Source of the DNA: Hanleya hanleyi
Taxonomy: Eukaryota; Mollusca; Polyplacophora; Lepidopleurida; Hanleyidae
Direction: 5' to 3'
DNA: 64,000 bases
Assembly: GCA_036873755.1 (NCBI GenBank)
Contig: JAVTVY010033650.1
Coordinates: 62,001 to 126,000 of the forward strand
Under the pieces are notes generated by a model. It saw only the letters and a program-made list of their open reading frames with translations. It was not told where the DNA came from and did no database searches. Every line of letters begins with the position of its first letter. Within the stretch, counting starts at the first letter, position 1. The position numbers were made by a program, and so were the translations under genes. Shown here piece after piece: positions 36,406 to 45,999 of this stretch.

Positions 36406-36569
36406 TTAATTTGTGACCCAAATCTTAACCTGCTTTTGCTATGCCATTATCTCCCTTAGGAATAATCCTTACAAATAGTTGAAAACCAAAAGTTGTCTCC
36501 CCTTAGGGAGCTCTCTCAGCTCAGCTAGGTTACTTAAGCTCAGCACAAACCATAATCTTCCTCTTTCTC
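36406..36569 (+). repeat. DIRS left inverted terminal repeat
   Basis: The core tgcttttgctatgccattat, ctcccttagg, aagttgtctccccttaggga and gctctctcagctcagctagg is repeated inverted at 43798-43946 with few differences. The outermost ~30 bp (aatttgtgacccaaatctta) are not matched by the right repeat but are matched by the internal complementary region. Confidence 0.92.
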
Positions 36570-36703
36570 CATTTGTACCTGCTTGAGTGTGGTGCTATCA
36601 GGAAGTGTCCTTACAGTGCTGGTTTAGTTGTTGTTGTTGGGTTTGACCTGCGGTTATACCTTTGCTAAACTTGTACTTTCTATTGCTCTATTCTTGGACA
36701 ATC

Positions 36704-38960
36704 ATGTCTGAGATATCTGTCCCTGTAAATTCTAATTCATGCCGTTTGTGTCGGCAGTTTTGGTCTAGTTTGGATGCTCACACGAAAGGTCACCTTTGTT
36801 ACCGTCAGCCACGTGTTTAGAGTGTCTAAGTTGGGATGTTTCCGCCTGGAGGTTTATGTCCAGGCTTGACGAGCGTATTTATTACGGGGTTACGGTACAC
36901 CCTGCTTTATCTGCGGACGAAAGACGCCAAAATGAAATTGCTCTTGTCGGAGATTTCAAAATTTTAACTGATCTTTCTGGTTTCTTGTTTGGATTTATTC
37001 GCATAAATTTAGTCCAGCCAGATTCTATTTGAATCCTTGTCAGTGGGACTGTTTGCACGTTAGGATAGTGTTAAATCCCAGACAGTTCAGAACCGGTTGG
37101 TAAGTTTTGTCTGGCGCGTTTGTGCACAAACCCGTTTCTTTGTTCGGACAACATAGGATTCTGTCCAAAGCCCGGCTTTCTCGACCGCTCTTTGTTATCG
37201 GGAACGTGTTCTGTCCAGAGTACAGTCTGTGAGCCTGACCGGCTGGGATATTTTTATGACGTTGGAACTGTACGAAATTGAACAAAGATTTTGCTTCACG
37301 GAATAGAAATGCTTCAACGTACTTTAACTTCGGAGAATTACAAGTTTCTGCAGGGAATTTGCAGACCTTCATTTTTCGTTGTGTTGTTGTTCTTGTTCTT
37401 GTGTTTCGGACTTTTCCAGTTTTTGGTAGTTTACTTCTATGCATTCAGTTCATTGTTCCTACCAAAATTTAGTCTCTTGTTATATCAAGTGTTATTCTGT
37501 TTATTTGATATCATGTGATCAAGGGAGAACTTGCAGAGGTTTTTCTCTGTCTTTTATTCTTACGTGTTGTTGTTGTTGCGTTTGTCTTCGTCGTCAAAAC
37601 TATACACTACGACTCGTTGTTACATTTTAATGAGCTACCTTATTACTCTCTTTGTGTAATCAAGGGTGTGTTGAACAACAAAAGAGATCACGAGATTGTT
37701 TATTAAGAAATTGTGCTATTCTTTGGAACACACTTTTCTGTTAGTAAATTTTGCATTGTGATATATTTATTTTTCACAACCAAATTTTCCCATCGGTATA
37801 CTGAATTAGACTTACAATTCAAATTGGGTTGAGCTTTAATTTTATTTTCTTCTTTCTGAGAAATTATTATTATTAGCTTGAGTGAGTTTATTTCTCCGAG
37901 AAATCTTTAGAATTGCTCTCGTTCGACGACACGTAGGGTGTTTATTGATCTTTACCTAGTCTGTGGCCGGGCAAGATCAAGCCTGAAGTTTCTCAATCAT
38001 CTGCTTGGGACAGCATAGGGCTGTTCCATCGGGCGGTCTTCTTGTTCTTCGTAAGTTACTTTCGTCCGAGTATGATTACCAGTTACAGCCTTGTAAGAAG
38101 AACGACAGACTGCTCCTTAGCAATGTTTTTCTCCTCGACAGCCTCGTCCAAACATCTTTTGGTCTACAGCATTTGTTTGATCTTAATTTTTATTCTGGAT
38201 GATAATTTCATCTATTCCTTTTGAGGACTTATGTGTAGTTTAGACCTCTAATTGGGGGGCGAGTCTAGATTGAACTTTGTTCTTGTTTGGTCAATTCAAA
38301 TTGTGAAATTTAATGACCTTAGTTCATCTACCGGCGAGAGGCATCAACATGTATTTGCTCTCTTCGGGGAATTTTTAATTTTATTGAAGATCTTCCTAGT
38401 TTACGTTGGAAGTTTTCTTTGTGTTGATTGTCGGGGATGTTACTACCAGGCGGAGTTACGCTCTCGATTAACGCTGGGAACAATGAATGTGTTCATCTCC
38501 TCTGCGTTTCAAATCTCATTACAGTTTCGTGTACTACGGCTGTTTTGTTCGGACTCCTCTGTGATTTTTCGAGTTTCGGCTTTACAGTTTTCGGATTCAA
38601 CTTCAGTTGTTTTTCCATAACGTCGTTCCTGTTCACCTCAACGTCGTTTCTCGCACATTTTTAAGGTTGTACCCTCCTCCTTTGTGAGCGTATATGTACA
38701 ATAAATTGAACTGATTTGTATGAATTTGGGAAATCACTACGCCGTTTCTCAAGCAACGCCTTTCGCATTACGTCGTTTCTGTTACACCTCGACGACGTTC
38801 CATTACGCCGTCACGTTGTGCTCATACACCTGTACATCATTCTCGTACATCTGTTAGACGTTCCCGTACGCCATAACACCGTTCACCACGTCGTTCTTTT
38901 ATACCTCCTTATCAGGATCATCAAGTTCGACAGTCCCGGTCTCCATTTCTAGATTTTTCT
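36704..38960 (+). pseudogene. DIRS Gag-like reading frame, decayed
   Basis: ATG at 36704 opens a 38-codon frame with a C-x2-C-x9-H-x4-H-x2-C arrangement (CRLC..H..GHLC), a zinc-knuckle-like start. It closes at 36818-36820 and continues in another frame (about 36800-37032: SWDVSAW, SRLDERIYYG). The middle (37040-38600) is T-rich with no long frame. A basic Arg/Ser-rich tail is readable near 38820-38950 (HRSPRRSFIPPYQDHQ) with interruptions. Gag identity is inferred from position before RT and from composition. The gene cannot make a full product. Confidence 0.5.
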
Positions 38961-39009
38961 CTTGATTGTCATAGAGGCTTCGACGTTTGTTCGCCTGCAC
39001 GTCTCTTGA

Positions 39010-39325
39010 TTTTGGCGTTTTTCGTAAAAGACATTTCGGTGATGCGTCTTCATCGCTTGGTTGACCTCCATCGTTTTCCGAGATGCATTTCTTCTTATAC
39101 CCATTCATCCTCGTTTTCGGCGTTTCCTACGATTCACCATCATCGGTTTGAGTGGCAAGTCCTCCCGTTCGGAGTCAACATCGCCCTTGTATCACTTCTC
39201 TAGTCTTGGCGTTTTTCTCCATCTCGGGGCTTTCTCATCGAGGTTTACTTAGGTTCGTCGTTACTTTGGGGGCAGTTTTTTCGACACTCTCCATCAAGTG
39301 CTTCGTCCCCGTATAGACCGTTGGA
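39010..39325 (+). pseudogene. DIRS reverse transcriptase, N-terminal/palm fragment
   Basis: In frame 1 RDAFLLIPIHPRFRRFLRF (from about 39081) is the RT palm region around motif A. In frame 3 the continuation HRFEWQVLPFGVNIAL (about 39138-39185) is the following conserved block. The change of frame marks a frameshift near 39130. The gene is interrupted at about 39332 by a family-1 element and resumes near 40245. The YxDD catalytic block is not found, so it is probably deleted. Confidence 0.8.
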
Positions 39326-39331
39326 CCAGTT

Positions 39332-40242
39332 TTTACCCCTCGGGCAGATTCTGCCCGAGCGGTATTGTCGTTGCCTCCGTCGTCTGTCCGTCCGTCCGTC
39401 CGTCCATCATATCATTGTAAACACATTATCTCAAAAAGTCCTTCACTTACAACAATGAAACTTCATACAGTTGTTTAATACAGCCAGTACCAGAAGCCTA
39501 TTGAAAGTCGGTGCCATTGGATGTGTTTTTCAGGAGTTATGCCCCTTTATACATGTCTGGCTGTTTTTATCCTTGTAAACACATTATCTCAAAAAGTCCT
39601 TCACTCACAACAATGAAACTTTATACAGTTGTTTAATACAGCCAGTACCAGAAGCCTATTGAAAGTCGATGTAATCGGATGTGTTTTTCAGGAGTTCTGC
39701 CCCTTTATACATGTCTGTTGGTCCATATCCTTGTAAACACATTATCTCAAAAAGTCCTTCACTCACAACAATGAAACTTCATACAGTTGTTTAATACAGC
39801 CAGTACCAGAAGCCTATTGAAAGTCGGTGTAATCGGATGTGTTTTTCAGGAGTTCTGCCCCTTTATACATGTCTGTTGGTCCATATCCTTGTAAACACAT
39901 TATCTCAAAAAGTCCTTCACTCACAACAATGAAACTTCATACAGTTGTTTAATACAGCCAGTACCAGAAGCCTATTGAAAGTCGGTGCCATGGGATGTGT
40001 TTTTCAGGAGTTCACACAAACCTGTGTGGATTGCTGTGAATAGACAGTAATCGTTCGACTACATCTACTATAGGTAATCACTGCTCTATTGCTATATTGT
40101 TTTGTCTGTCTATGATCTATATCATACAGGTAAAATTATGCCCACCCCAAATATGTGAGTTGTTGGGGTCAGAAACATTATTTCCACAATTGCTCTGGGC
40201 CCGGCCCGAGGGGTCCCGATGGCGACAGCCACATGTTAGACG
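39332..40242 (+). mobile_element. CCCCTCGG-hairpin element (family 1, copy 3) inserted in DIRS RT
   Basis: Starts ttttacccctcgggcagatt with hairpin ctcgggcag/ctgcccgag, then gtattgtcgttgcc and (ccgt)n at 39387-39403. Four ~158-bp units follow (starts near 39412, 39570, 39729, 39888). The last three are almost identical (gtaaacacattatctcaaaa, agtccttcactcacaacaat), so amplification is recent. The far end gcccgaggggtcccgatggc, gacagccacatg matches the family terminus. It separates two parts of the RT. Confidence 0.85.
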
Positions 40243-41115
40243 TTGGCATTATAGTTGTTTTGTCATCAACTTCAAGGGCTATTCTTTTCTACGCAGGACC
40301 TTACTCATTACGGTCGTCTCCTAGTTCGGTCACTGCAGTGCCATCTGTCTTATTTACAGACGTCATCCCTCAATCCATTAGTGCTGGTATTGACGTCTCT
40401 ACATCCACATCTGATTTTGGTGGCAGTCCCGCCACATCGTCATGCGGGGTGTTCCTTTCCGATTTCCTCCTCCGGATCACCATCTCTACACCGATGCTTC
40501 CGAGACCGGTTGGGGAGACCATCTGGACGGTCTGGAGGTGTGCGGCAGATGGTCGAGTTTGGATGCCTGACTTCACATCAACCTTCTGGAGATGAAGGCA
40601 GTCATCCTAGCAGTTCAGCATTGGAGTTGGCGTCTCATGAATTCGTCCCTTCTCATCGCTACGGACAACTCTACGGTCATTGCTCACATCAACAAGATGG
40701 GTACCACCCGATCTTTCTCAACGTTTCGTCTGGTGTGGGATCTTTACCACTGGGTTCTCATTCATCACTGTCATCTCAATACTCGCCATGTCTCGGGTCG
40801 GCTCAATGTCTTAGCAGACCGCCTGTCTTGTCCCGACACCGTCCTTCAGACCGAATGGCAACTTCATCTGGACGTTTTCCGTCAGATCTGCAGCGTCTGG
40901 GAGACCCCCTTGATCGACCTGTTTGCGACGAGGAACAATGCGCAGCTTGCCCTCTTCGTCAGTCCGATTCTGGACCCTCAAGCCTTCGCCATCGACGCTC
41001 TTTCAATCAACTGGGACAACTTCCTGGCTTATGCCTACCCACCCATGACCCTGATTCAGGAAGTTCTTCAAAAGATTTCTCAACACGACTGCGTCGTGCT
41101 GCTCGTGGTGGCCTC
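40243..41115 (+). pseudogene. DIRS RT C-terminus and RNase H
   Basis: After the insertion, RT thumb-like sequence reads FVINFKGYSFLRR near 40258. RNase H follows in frame 2: YTDASETGWGDHL (from 40487), LLEMKAV (40583), ATDNSTVIAHIN (40659) and RLNVLADRLS (40799). All four acidic positions (D in YTDAS, E in LLEM, D in TDN, D in LAD) are kept. The C-terminal DLFATRNNAQL..F (40915) and YAYPPM..IQEVL are typical of DIRS RT-RNase H proteins. A TGA at 40568-40570 breaks the frame between the first acidic residue and the rest. The frame then continues into the recombinase. Role when alive: copying element RNA and removing the RNA strand. Confidence 0.88.
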
Positions 41116-41184
41116 GTCAGTGGTTTCTGGTTCTGGTTCCACTTCTCACTGCTCCGCCACGTCGTCTTCCAGTTTGGCCCAGCC

Positions 41185-42312
41185 TGTTGCGTCAACCTCA
41201 CGGGATATTTCATCACAACCCGCGGTGGCTCAACTTGCACGTCTGCAGACTATCCAGAGTGCACTCACAGTCCTAGGATTTTCAGCAGAAGTTGCACAGG
41301 CGATGGTTTCAGCCAATCGATCTTCCACATCACAGCTCTATCAAGCGAAATGGGCCTATTTCGTCTCCTGGTGCCGAGAACGTGATGCCGATCCCGACTC
41401 TGCCTCTATTTCCTTAGTAGCTGACTTCCTCCTCCACCTTCATCGTGATAAGAAGTTTCAAATCAGCACCATTGAGGGGTATCGGTCTGCTTTGGCTAGG
41501 GTTTTACGTCTTTCTGCCGGCATCGTCATTAGTCTAACGACAATATCTCTGCTCTCCTACGGGCTTTCGCCTTACAGTCTCGCCGTACTCGCCAGCTGTT
41601 ACCGAAGTGGGATATTGGTGTGGTTCTTTGTGCCCTGATTCGTCCGCCTTTCGAACCATTACAGTCCGCCTCTCTTAAAGCTGTTTCCTACAAAACTGCT
41701 TTTCTGGCGGCTTTTGCTTTGGCATCTAGAGTTTCTGAACTCCACGCTCTGGAGAGATCATCTCTGACCTGGACGGCGGATTGGTCTCGCATTTGCTTTC
41801 GTCCCGTCCCTGAGTTCATCGCCAAGAATGAGGCTGTGCGCCAAGGTCCGTGTGCTCAACGTTTGTACTCCATCCCTGCATTATCAGACTTTGTTTGTGA
41901 CCTTGAGGACGACTTACTGTTATGCCCTGTACGAGCCATACGTCACTATCTTACTCGTACCGATCCTGGTCGGGGCTCTCGTCGTCTATTATTCCTGTCT
42001 CTTCAGCCATCCGCAGTGCGTGACATTACCAAGAATACTATTGCTTCTTGGTTGAAGAAGACCATTAAGTGGTCATATCAACTTGCCATTGACGCTCCCC
42101 CACTTTTGTCCTCTGCTTCTTCCCATGAAATTTGTGCCATCGCTACATCATGGCCTTTATGGAAGAACTTATCCCTCCATGACATTGTCCAGTCTTGTGC
42201 ATGGACGGCAAATTCTACGTTCACCAATTTCTATCTGAGAGATATGTCAGTACAATCAGATAGGGTGACCACGCTTGGGCCGCTGGTGACTGCCCAGCAT
42301 GTGGTCCAGTAA
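41185..42312 (+). pseudogene. DIRS tyrosine recombinase with lost catalytic arginine
   Basis: The N-terminal SAM-like helical domain reads in frame 2 (QLYQAKWAYFVSWCRER, STIEGYRSALARVLRL, 41335-41515). A frameshift near 41530 moves the catalytic domain to frame 1, which stays open to the stop at 42310-42312. Box I arginine is in ASRVSEL (about 41728). Box II should be H-x-x-R but reads HEIC (42124-42135): codon TGT where CGT would give arginine, a one-step CpG decay. The nucleophile tyrosine lies in NFYLRD (42232-42234). In DIRS this enzyme integrates the circular cDNA without target duplication. This copy cannot. Confidence 0.88.
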
Positions 42313-42404
42313 CTTTCAAAAAAGAAAGGGGGGGGGGGGCATTTTCGTTCAGTGCAGCAAGTCAGTCAATCAGCAGCTTGCTGCATCATCTCATCTCTCA
42401 GTCA

Positions 42405-43290
42405 TATATGTCCACCATATTACATGATCACCTCAATAGGTCAGTCAGCCAACTTACAAGATCCGTCTCATCGGTGAGTATGGTTTAGGCATGGTTGTTA
42501 CTACACCCACTGCGTCTCCACGACCTGGGTTTCTCCTTCTATTGAGTATGGTGTACCACATTTACAATCAAGTTTTTGATTTTAATCCACGAGTACCCTC
42601 AGCGTCTTCGACCCGGGTTCTCTTTGGGTGAGTTTTAGTGTGCTGTAAGCCTATACAGTCAGCCAGCTTAAGGCATCATCACAGCTAATCACATGTCCAC
42701 CATATTACATGATCACCTCAATAGGTCAGTCAGTCAGCAAACTTACAAGACCCGTCTCATCGGTGAGTATGGTTTAGGCATGGTTATTACTACATCCACT
42801 GCGTCTCCACGACATGGGTTTTTCCTTCTATTGAGTATTGTGTACCACATTTACAATCAAGTTTTTGATTTTAATCTACGAGTACCCTCAGCGTCTTCGA
42901 CCCGGGTTCTCTGTGGGTGAGTTTTAGTGTGCTGTAAGCCTATACAGTCAGCCAGCTTAAGGCATCATTACAGCTAATCATATGTCCTCCTTATTACATG
43001 ATCTCCTCAACAGGTCAGCCTGTTGCCAACTCACAATTCATCTTTCAAGACCTGACACAAGGATGAGTATTGGTTTTTAGGTATACTTTGTGTCAGTTTC
43101 AAGTTTAAAGTACAGAGAGTTTGGTGCATGAGGGCAATTATGACCAACTTACTAGATCATCGCAAGAGAGACAGCTGCTGTCAACTCACAAGTCATCTTA
43201 CAAGAACTGACACATTCGTGAGTACTACTTTCAGGTTTGCCACTGTCAGCAACAGGGGCTAAAGTACAGAGAGTTGACGTAAGACGGTTT
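42405..43290 (+). repeat. ~290-bp tandem repeat in the DIRS 3' region
   Basis: tgtccaccatattacatgat recurs at 42407 and 42694 and in weaker form at 42985. Each unit includes gtctcatcggtgagtatggt, cgtctccacgac and agcgtcttcgacccgggttc. Units 1 and 2 are about 95 percent alike by eye. Further decayed units (43060-43560) show ctcacaagtcatcttacaag and gtgagta. Non-coding, between recombinase and internal complementary region. Confidence 0.85.
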
Positions 43291-43633
43291 GGGGACTAAA
43301 GAGTGGTATAAGATGGGCACCTTGTATGCAATGATGGCGGAACAAACATGACCACATCTCGTCATACACTGATTACCACTCGAATACTCACAGCGCCACC
43401 GGCCCGAGTTCCTTCGTTGGGGGTAAAATTGTGCACCACATCCACGATCACGGCTACATGGATGAGTACATGCAACTATCCATTATGATTACTCCATGAC
43501 TACCCACAGCGTCACCGACCAGGGTCCCTCTTGTCGAGTACTAGTGTGCCATGTCCGTGATCATCTCAGCGGTTACTCAGCCTGCTATTGCAACTACAAC
43601 AAGGCCGAGATGCCCACCTCCTTATGTTGGTAG

Positions 43634-43737
43634 TGAGGCATAGCAAAAGCAGGTTTAGATTTGGGCCACAAATATTTAACATTTATAAACAATGTTAGTA
43701 TTTGTAACCAAATCAAACCTGCTTTTGCTTTGATTGC
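43634..43737 (+). repeat. DIRS internal complementary region
   Basis: The first half (ggcatagcaaaagcaggttt, agatttgggccacaaat) is the reverse complement of the left outer end 36408-36445. The second half (aacatttataaacaatgtta, gtatttgtaaccaaatcaaa, cctgcttttgc) is the reverse complement of the right outer end 43927-43978. The two halves meet at about 43672-43676. In DIRS elements this region templates the joining of the two ends into a circle. Confidence 0.92.
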
Positions 43738-43797
43738 CCTCCCATCCTGCCCCTCACTCCACGGCCTTGCACACCACACGTCTCGGGCTATAACAGT

Positions 43798-43978
43798 GAG
43801 AAAGAGGGAGATTATGGTTTGGGCTGAGCTTAAGTAACCTAGCTGAGCTGAGAGAGCTCCCTAAGGGGAGACAACTTTTCGTTTTCAACTATTTGTAAGG
43901 ATCTTCCTAAAGGGAGATAAGGCATAGCAAAAGCAGGTTTGATTTGGTTACAAATACTAACATTGTTTATAAATGTTT
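43798..43978 (+). repeat. DIRS right inverted terminal repeat
   Basis: Inverse of 36406-36569 over about 150 bp, plus a right-specific outer end (gatttggttacaaatactaa, cattgtttataaatgtt) found inverted only in the internal complementary region. Confidence 0.92.
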
Positions 43979-43995
43979 AAGTTTTCGTTCCACAG
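43955..43995 (+). promoter_or_regulatory. candidate branch point and 3' splice site of the zinc-finger exon
   Basis: TACTAAC at 43955-43961 is a consensus branch site, with branch A at 43960. A pyrimidine-rich tract (gttttcgttccacag) follows and ends in the acceptor AG at 43994-43995, 35 nt after the branch A. The branch site lies within the DIRS right terminus and the acceptor is outside it. Functional use is inferred. Confidence 0.65.
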
Positions 43996-45483
43996 GAAGG
44001 AATCACGCATGCAGAAATATGCCACCATTCTGCTGGAACTTCTCTGCCTGTCCCAGTGGCCATATTTCAACACCAGACAAATGTGAGGAGGTTGACTGAT
44101 GGACATCCAGACATTCACTCAAAGGAAAAGACTCATAAGTGCTCAGTGTGTGATCTCACATTTTCCCAAAAAGATGGCCTTTATGTTCATATGAGAAGAC
44201 ACACTGGCGAAAAGCCATACAAATGCTCATTGTGTGATTATAGTTCAGCCCAGAAAACCGGGCTAACATATCACATGGCGATACATTCAGAGGAAAAGCC
44301 CTACTTCTGTACATTCTGTGATTTTAAGTCTTCCCACAAACGTAACGTTACTCAGCACATGAAACTACATACCGAAGAGAAGCCATTCGCATGCACATTC
44401 TGTGATTACAGATCAGTCTCAAAGCGCGATGTTGCTGTTCATACGAGAAAACACACTGGCGAAAAGCCATACCAATGTACGCAGTGTGAGTATAGGTCTA
44501 CCAATAAAAGATCACTCGCTGCACATATGAGAAAACACGCTGCAAAAATGTCGTACGTATGTTCACTGTGTGATTATGCATGTACTGTTAGGAATAGTCT
44601 GGTTGAACATCAGAGACTACATCATGGGGAAATTCAGTCAAATGCTCGGCCAATTACAGATGAAAATATGAAGGGGCCAATTAATGGACATCCAAACATG
44701 AATGTGGACGTCAAACCGCATAGATGCTCAGTGTGTGATTTCCGAACTGCTCATAAAGGAGCTCTTCATAACCATATGAGAAGACATACTGGAGAAAAGC
44801 CATACAAATGCTCATTGTGTGATTATAGGTCTGCCCAGAAAACCGGGCTCACTTTTCATATGGCGACCCACTCCAAGGAAAAGCCATACCACTGTACACT
44901 GTGTGATTATAGATCTGCCCACAAACGTACTCTTGTTGCTCATATGAGGACACACACTGGGGAAAAGCCATACACATGTTCTATTTGTGGTTACAAAGCT
45001 GCTCAAAAACGCGAGATTGTCCTTCATGAGAGGCGCCACACGGGCGAAAAGCCATACAGCTGTCCACATTGTGATTGTAGGTTCATCCAGAAGAGTGGAG
45101 TCATTAAGCATTTAAGAACACACACCGGGGAAAAGCCATACCTGTGCTCAGAATGTGATTTTAGGTGTTCCAATAGGCTTACCATAGTTTATCACATGAG
45201 AACCCATTCTGGGGAGAAACCATACAGCTGTCCACAGTGTAAGTACAGATGTGCCCAGAGAGGTGATATGGTTCGCCATATAAGAAAACACTCCGGCGTG
45301 AAGCCATACGTGTGCTCAGTGTGTGACTACAAGACGGCTCATAAAGGTGGCCTGGTTAACCATATGAGAAGACACACAGGTGAAAAGCCATATATGTGCT
45401 CACAATGTGATTATAAGGCCGCCAGCAGATCCTCCCTCGTTCATCATATGAAAACACAGAACCACTGGGAGGACAAATCATAA
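43996..45483 (+). CDS. C2H2 zinc-finger protein, 15 fingers, terminal exon (5' end outside)
   Basis: A probable nuclear DNA-binding protein. I count 15 C2H2 fingers: six (about 44131-44625), a finger-free linker of ~40 residues, then nine more to the stop at 45481-45483. Linkers are mostly HTGEKPY; finger 15 ends with an atypical KTQNH spacing. No ATG precedes finger 1 in frame. The first possible non-ATG start (GTG, 44056) is unlikely in an animal, and the frame stays open upstream to TAA at 43978. An acceptor at 43995 therefore makes this the last coding exon, with the start in an exon not identified here. Fingers 1-2 and 7-8, with the GHP-containing lead-in before each, are alike, which indicates internal duplication. 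The gene at 63351-64000 is a relative. No KRAB, BTB or SET domain is visible. Confidence 0.9.
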   Translation, partial: EGITHAEICHHSAGTSLPVPVAIFQHQTNVRRLTDGHPDIHSKEKTHKCSVCDLTFSQKDGLYVHMRRHTGEKPYKCSLCDYSSAQKTGLTYHMAIHSEEKPYFCTFCDFKSSHKRNVTQHMKLHTEEKPFACTFCDYRSVSKRDVAVHTRKHTGEKPYQCTQCEYRSTNKRSLAAHMRKHAAKMSYVCSLCDYACTVRNSLVEHQRLHHGEIQSNARPITDENMKGPINGHPNMNVDVKPHRCSVCDFRTAHKGALHNHMRRHTGEKPYKCSLCDYRSAQKTGLTFHMATHSKEKPYHCTLCDYRSAHKRTLVAHMRTHTGEKPYTCSICGYKAAQKREIVLHERRHTGEKPYSCPHCDCRFIQKSGVIKHLRTHTGEKPYLCSECDFRCSNRLTIVYHMRTHSGEKPYSCPQCKYRCAQRGDMVRHIRKHSGVKPYVCSVCDYKTAHKGGLVNHMRRHTGEKPYMCSQCDYKAASRSSLVHHMKTQNHWEDKS

Positions 45484-45789
45484 CTGTTTACCAGGGTCTA
45501 TTTTCATTGAGACTGCTTACCAAGATGCAAGTCAAGTGTGTTCCACGAAGCATTGTCACTAACACTTCAAGCGTTTGGTCACAAATTTTGTGGATGTGTA
45601 TCTGCTGATGTACTAGCTGTCTATGGCAAATTTGGTACGAGTGAGACGAGGTCTGCGTTGTCGGTGCACTAATTTGTGTGGTGATCTTTTATACCGTTGT
45701 TCTTGCGTTAGTGCCGGCACCGTGGTTGGTATTCAGGCATATTGATATTTGCGATAATTGGTGTTGGTCTCGATGTCAATCAGGTCTGT

Positions 45790-45982
45790 ACTCTTGTCCT
45801 CTGTGACGGTAGGTGATCACAGGGCCCGGCGGAGGTTTGACCGGCACTAGTGTGAAGGTGGTCTCTAGACTCGTTTGACTTGCACTCACGGTTGGTTGCT
45901 GTGTGGTAGGTTGGATGAATAGAGATCTGAGATACACGACGTCGTAAAACAAACTCCAATACAAGATGCCCAGCAGGGTTAG
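45790..45982 (-). pseudogene. fragment of a membrane-anchored Polinton-like protein (second copy)
   Basis: The minus strand reads LTLLGILYWSLFYDVVYLRS and continues to a proline-rich tail. DNA and protein match 49014-49130 on the plus strand (LTLLSILYGDVFHDVAYLRT): the shared run is taaccctgctg.gcatcttgta. It is a hydrophobic helix followed by Thr/Pro-rich sequence. Function unknown. It shows that a second, inverted piece of the element sits right after the zinc-finger exon. Confidence 0.6.
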
Positions 45983-45999
45983 CTTAAACTGTTAACTGT

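Larger units (their letters stand above)
36406..43978 (+). mobile_element. DIRS-like tyrosine-recombinase retrotransposon, inactivated
   Basis: The ~7.6-kb element is bounded by inverted terminal repeats (36406-36569, 43798-43978). It has an internal complementary region (43634-43737) whose halves are complementary to the two outer ends, the hallmark of DIRS1-type elements. Gene order is Gag-like, RT, RNase H, tyrosine recombinase, all on plus. No integrase or protease is seen, as expected for DIRS. I did not find the methyltransferase that some DIRS elements carry. It is dead: frameshifts in Gag and RT, a 0.9-kb family-1 insertion in RT, a stop in RNase H, a frameshift in the recombinase and loss of a catalytic arginine. 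The right end abuts a zinc-finger exon. Confidence 0.9.

Noticed and set aside
40155..41385. Long plus frames 40155-40595 and 40255-41385 as independent genes
   Set aside because: They overlap the RNase H frame in other phases; only frame 2 shows conserved motifs.
44812..45111. 99-aa minus frame inside the zinc-finger exon
   Set aside because: Antisense shadow of the finger repeats.
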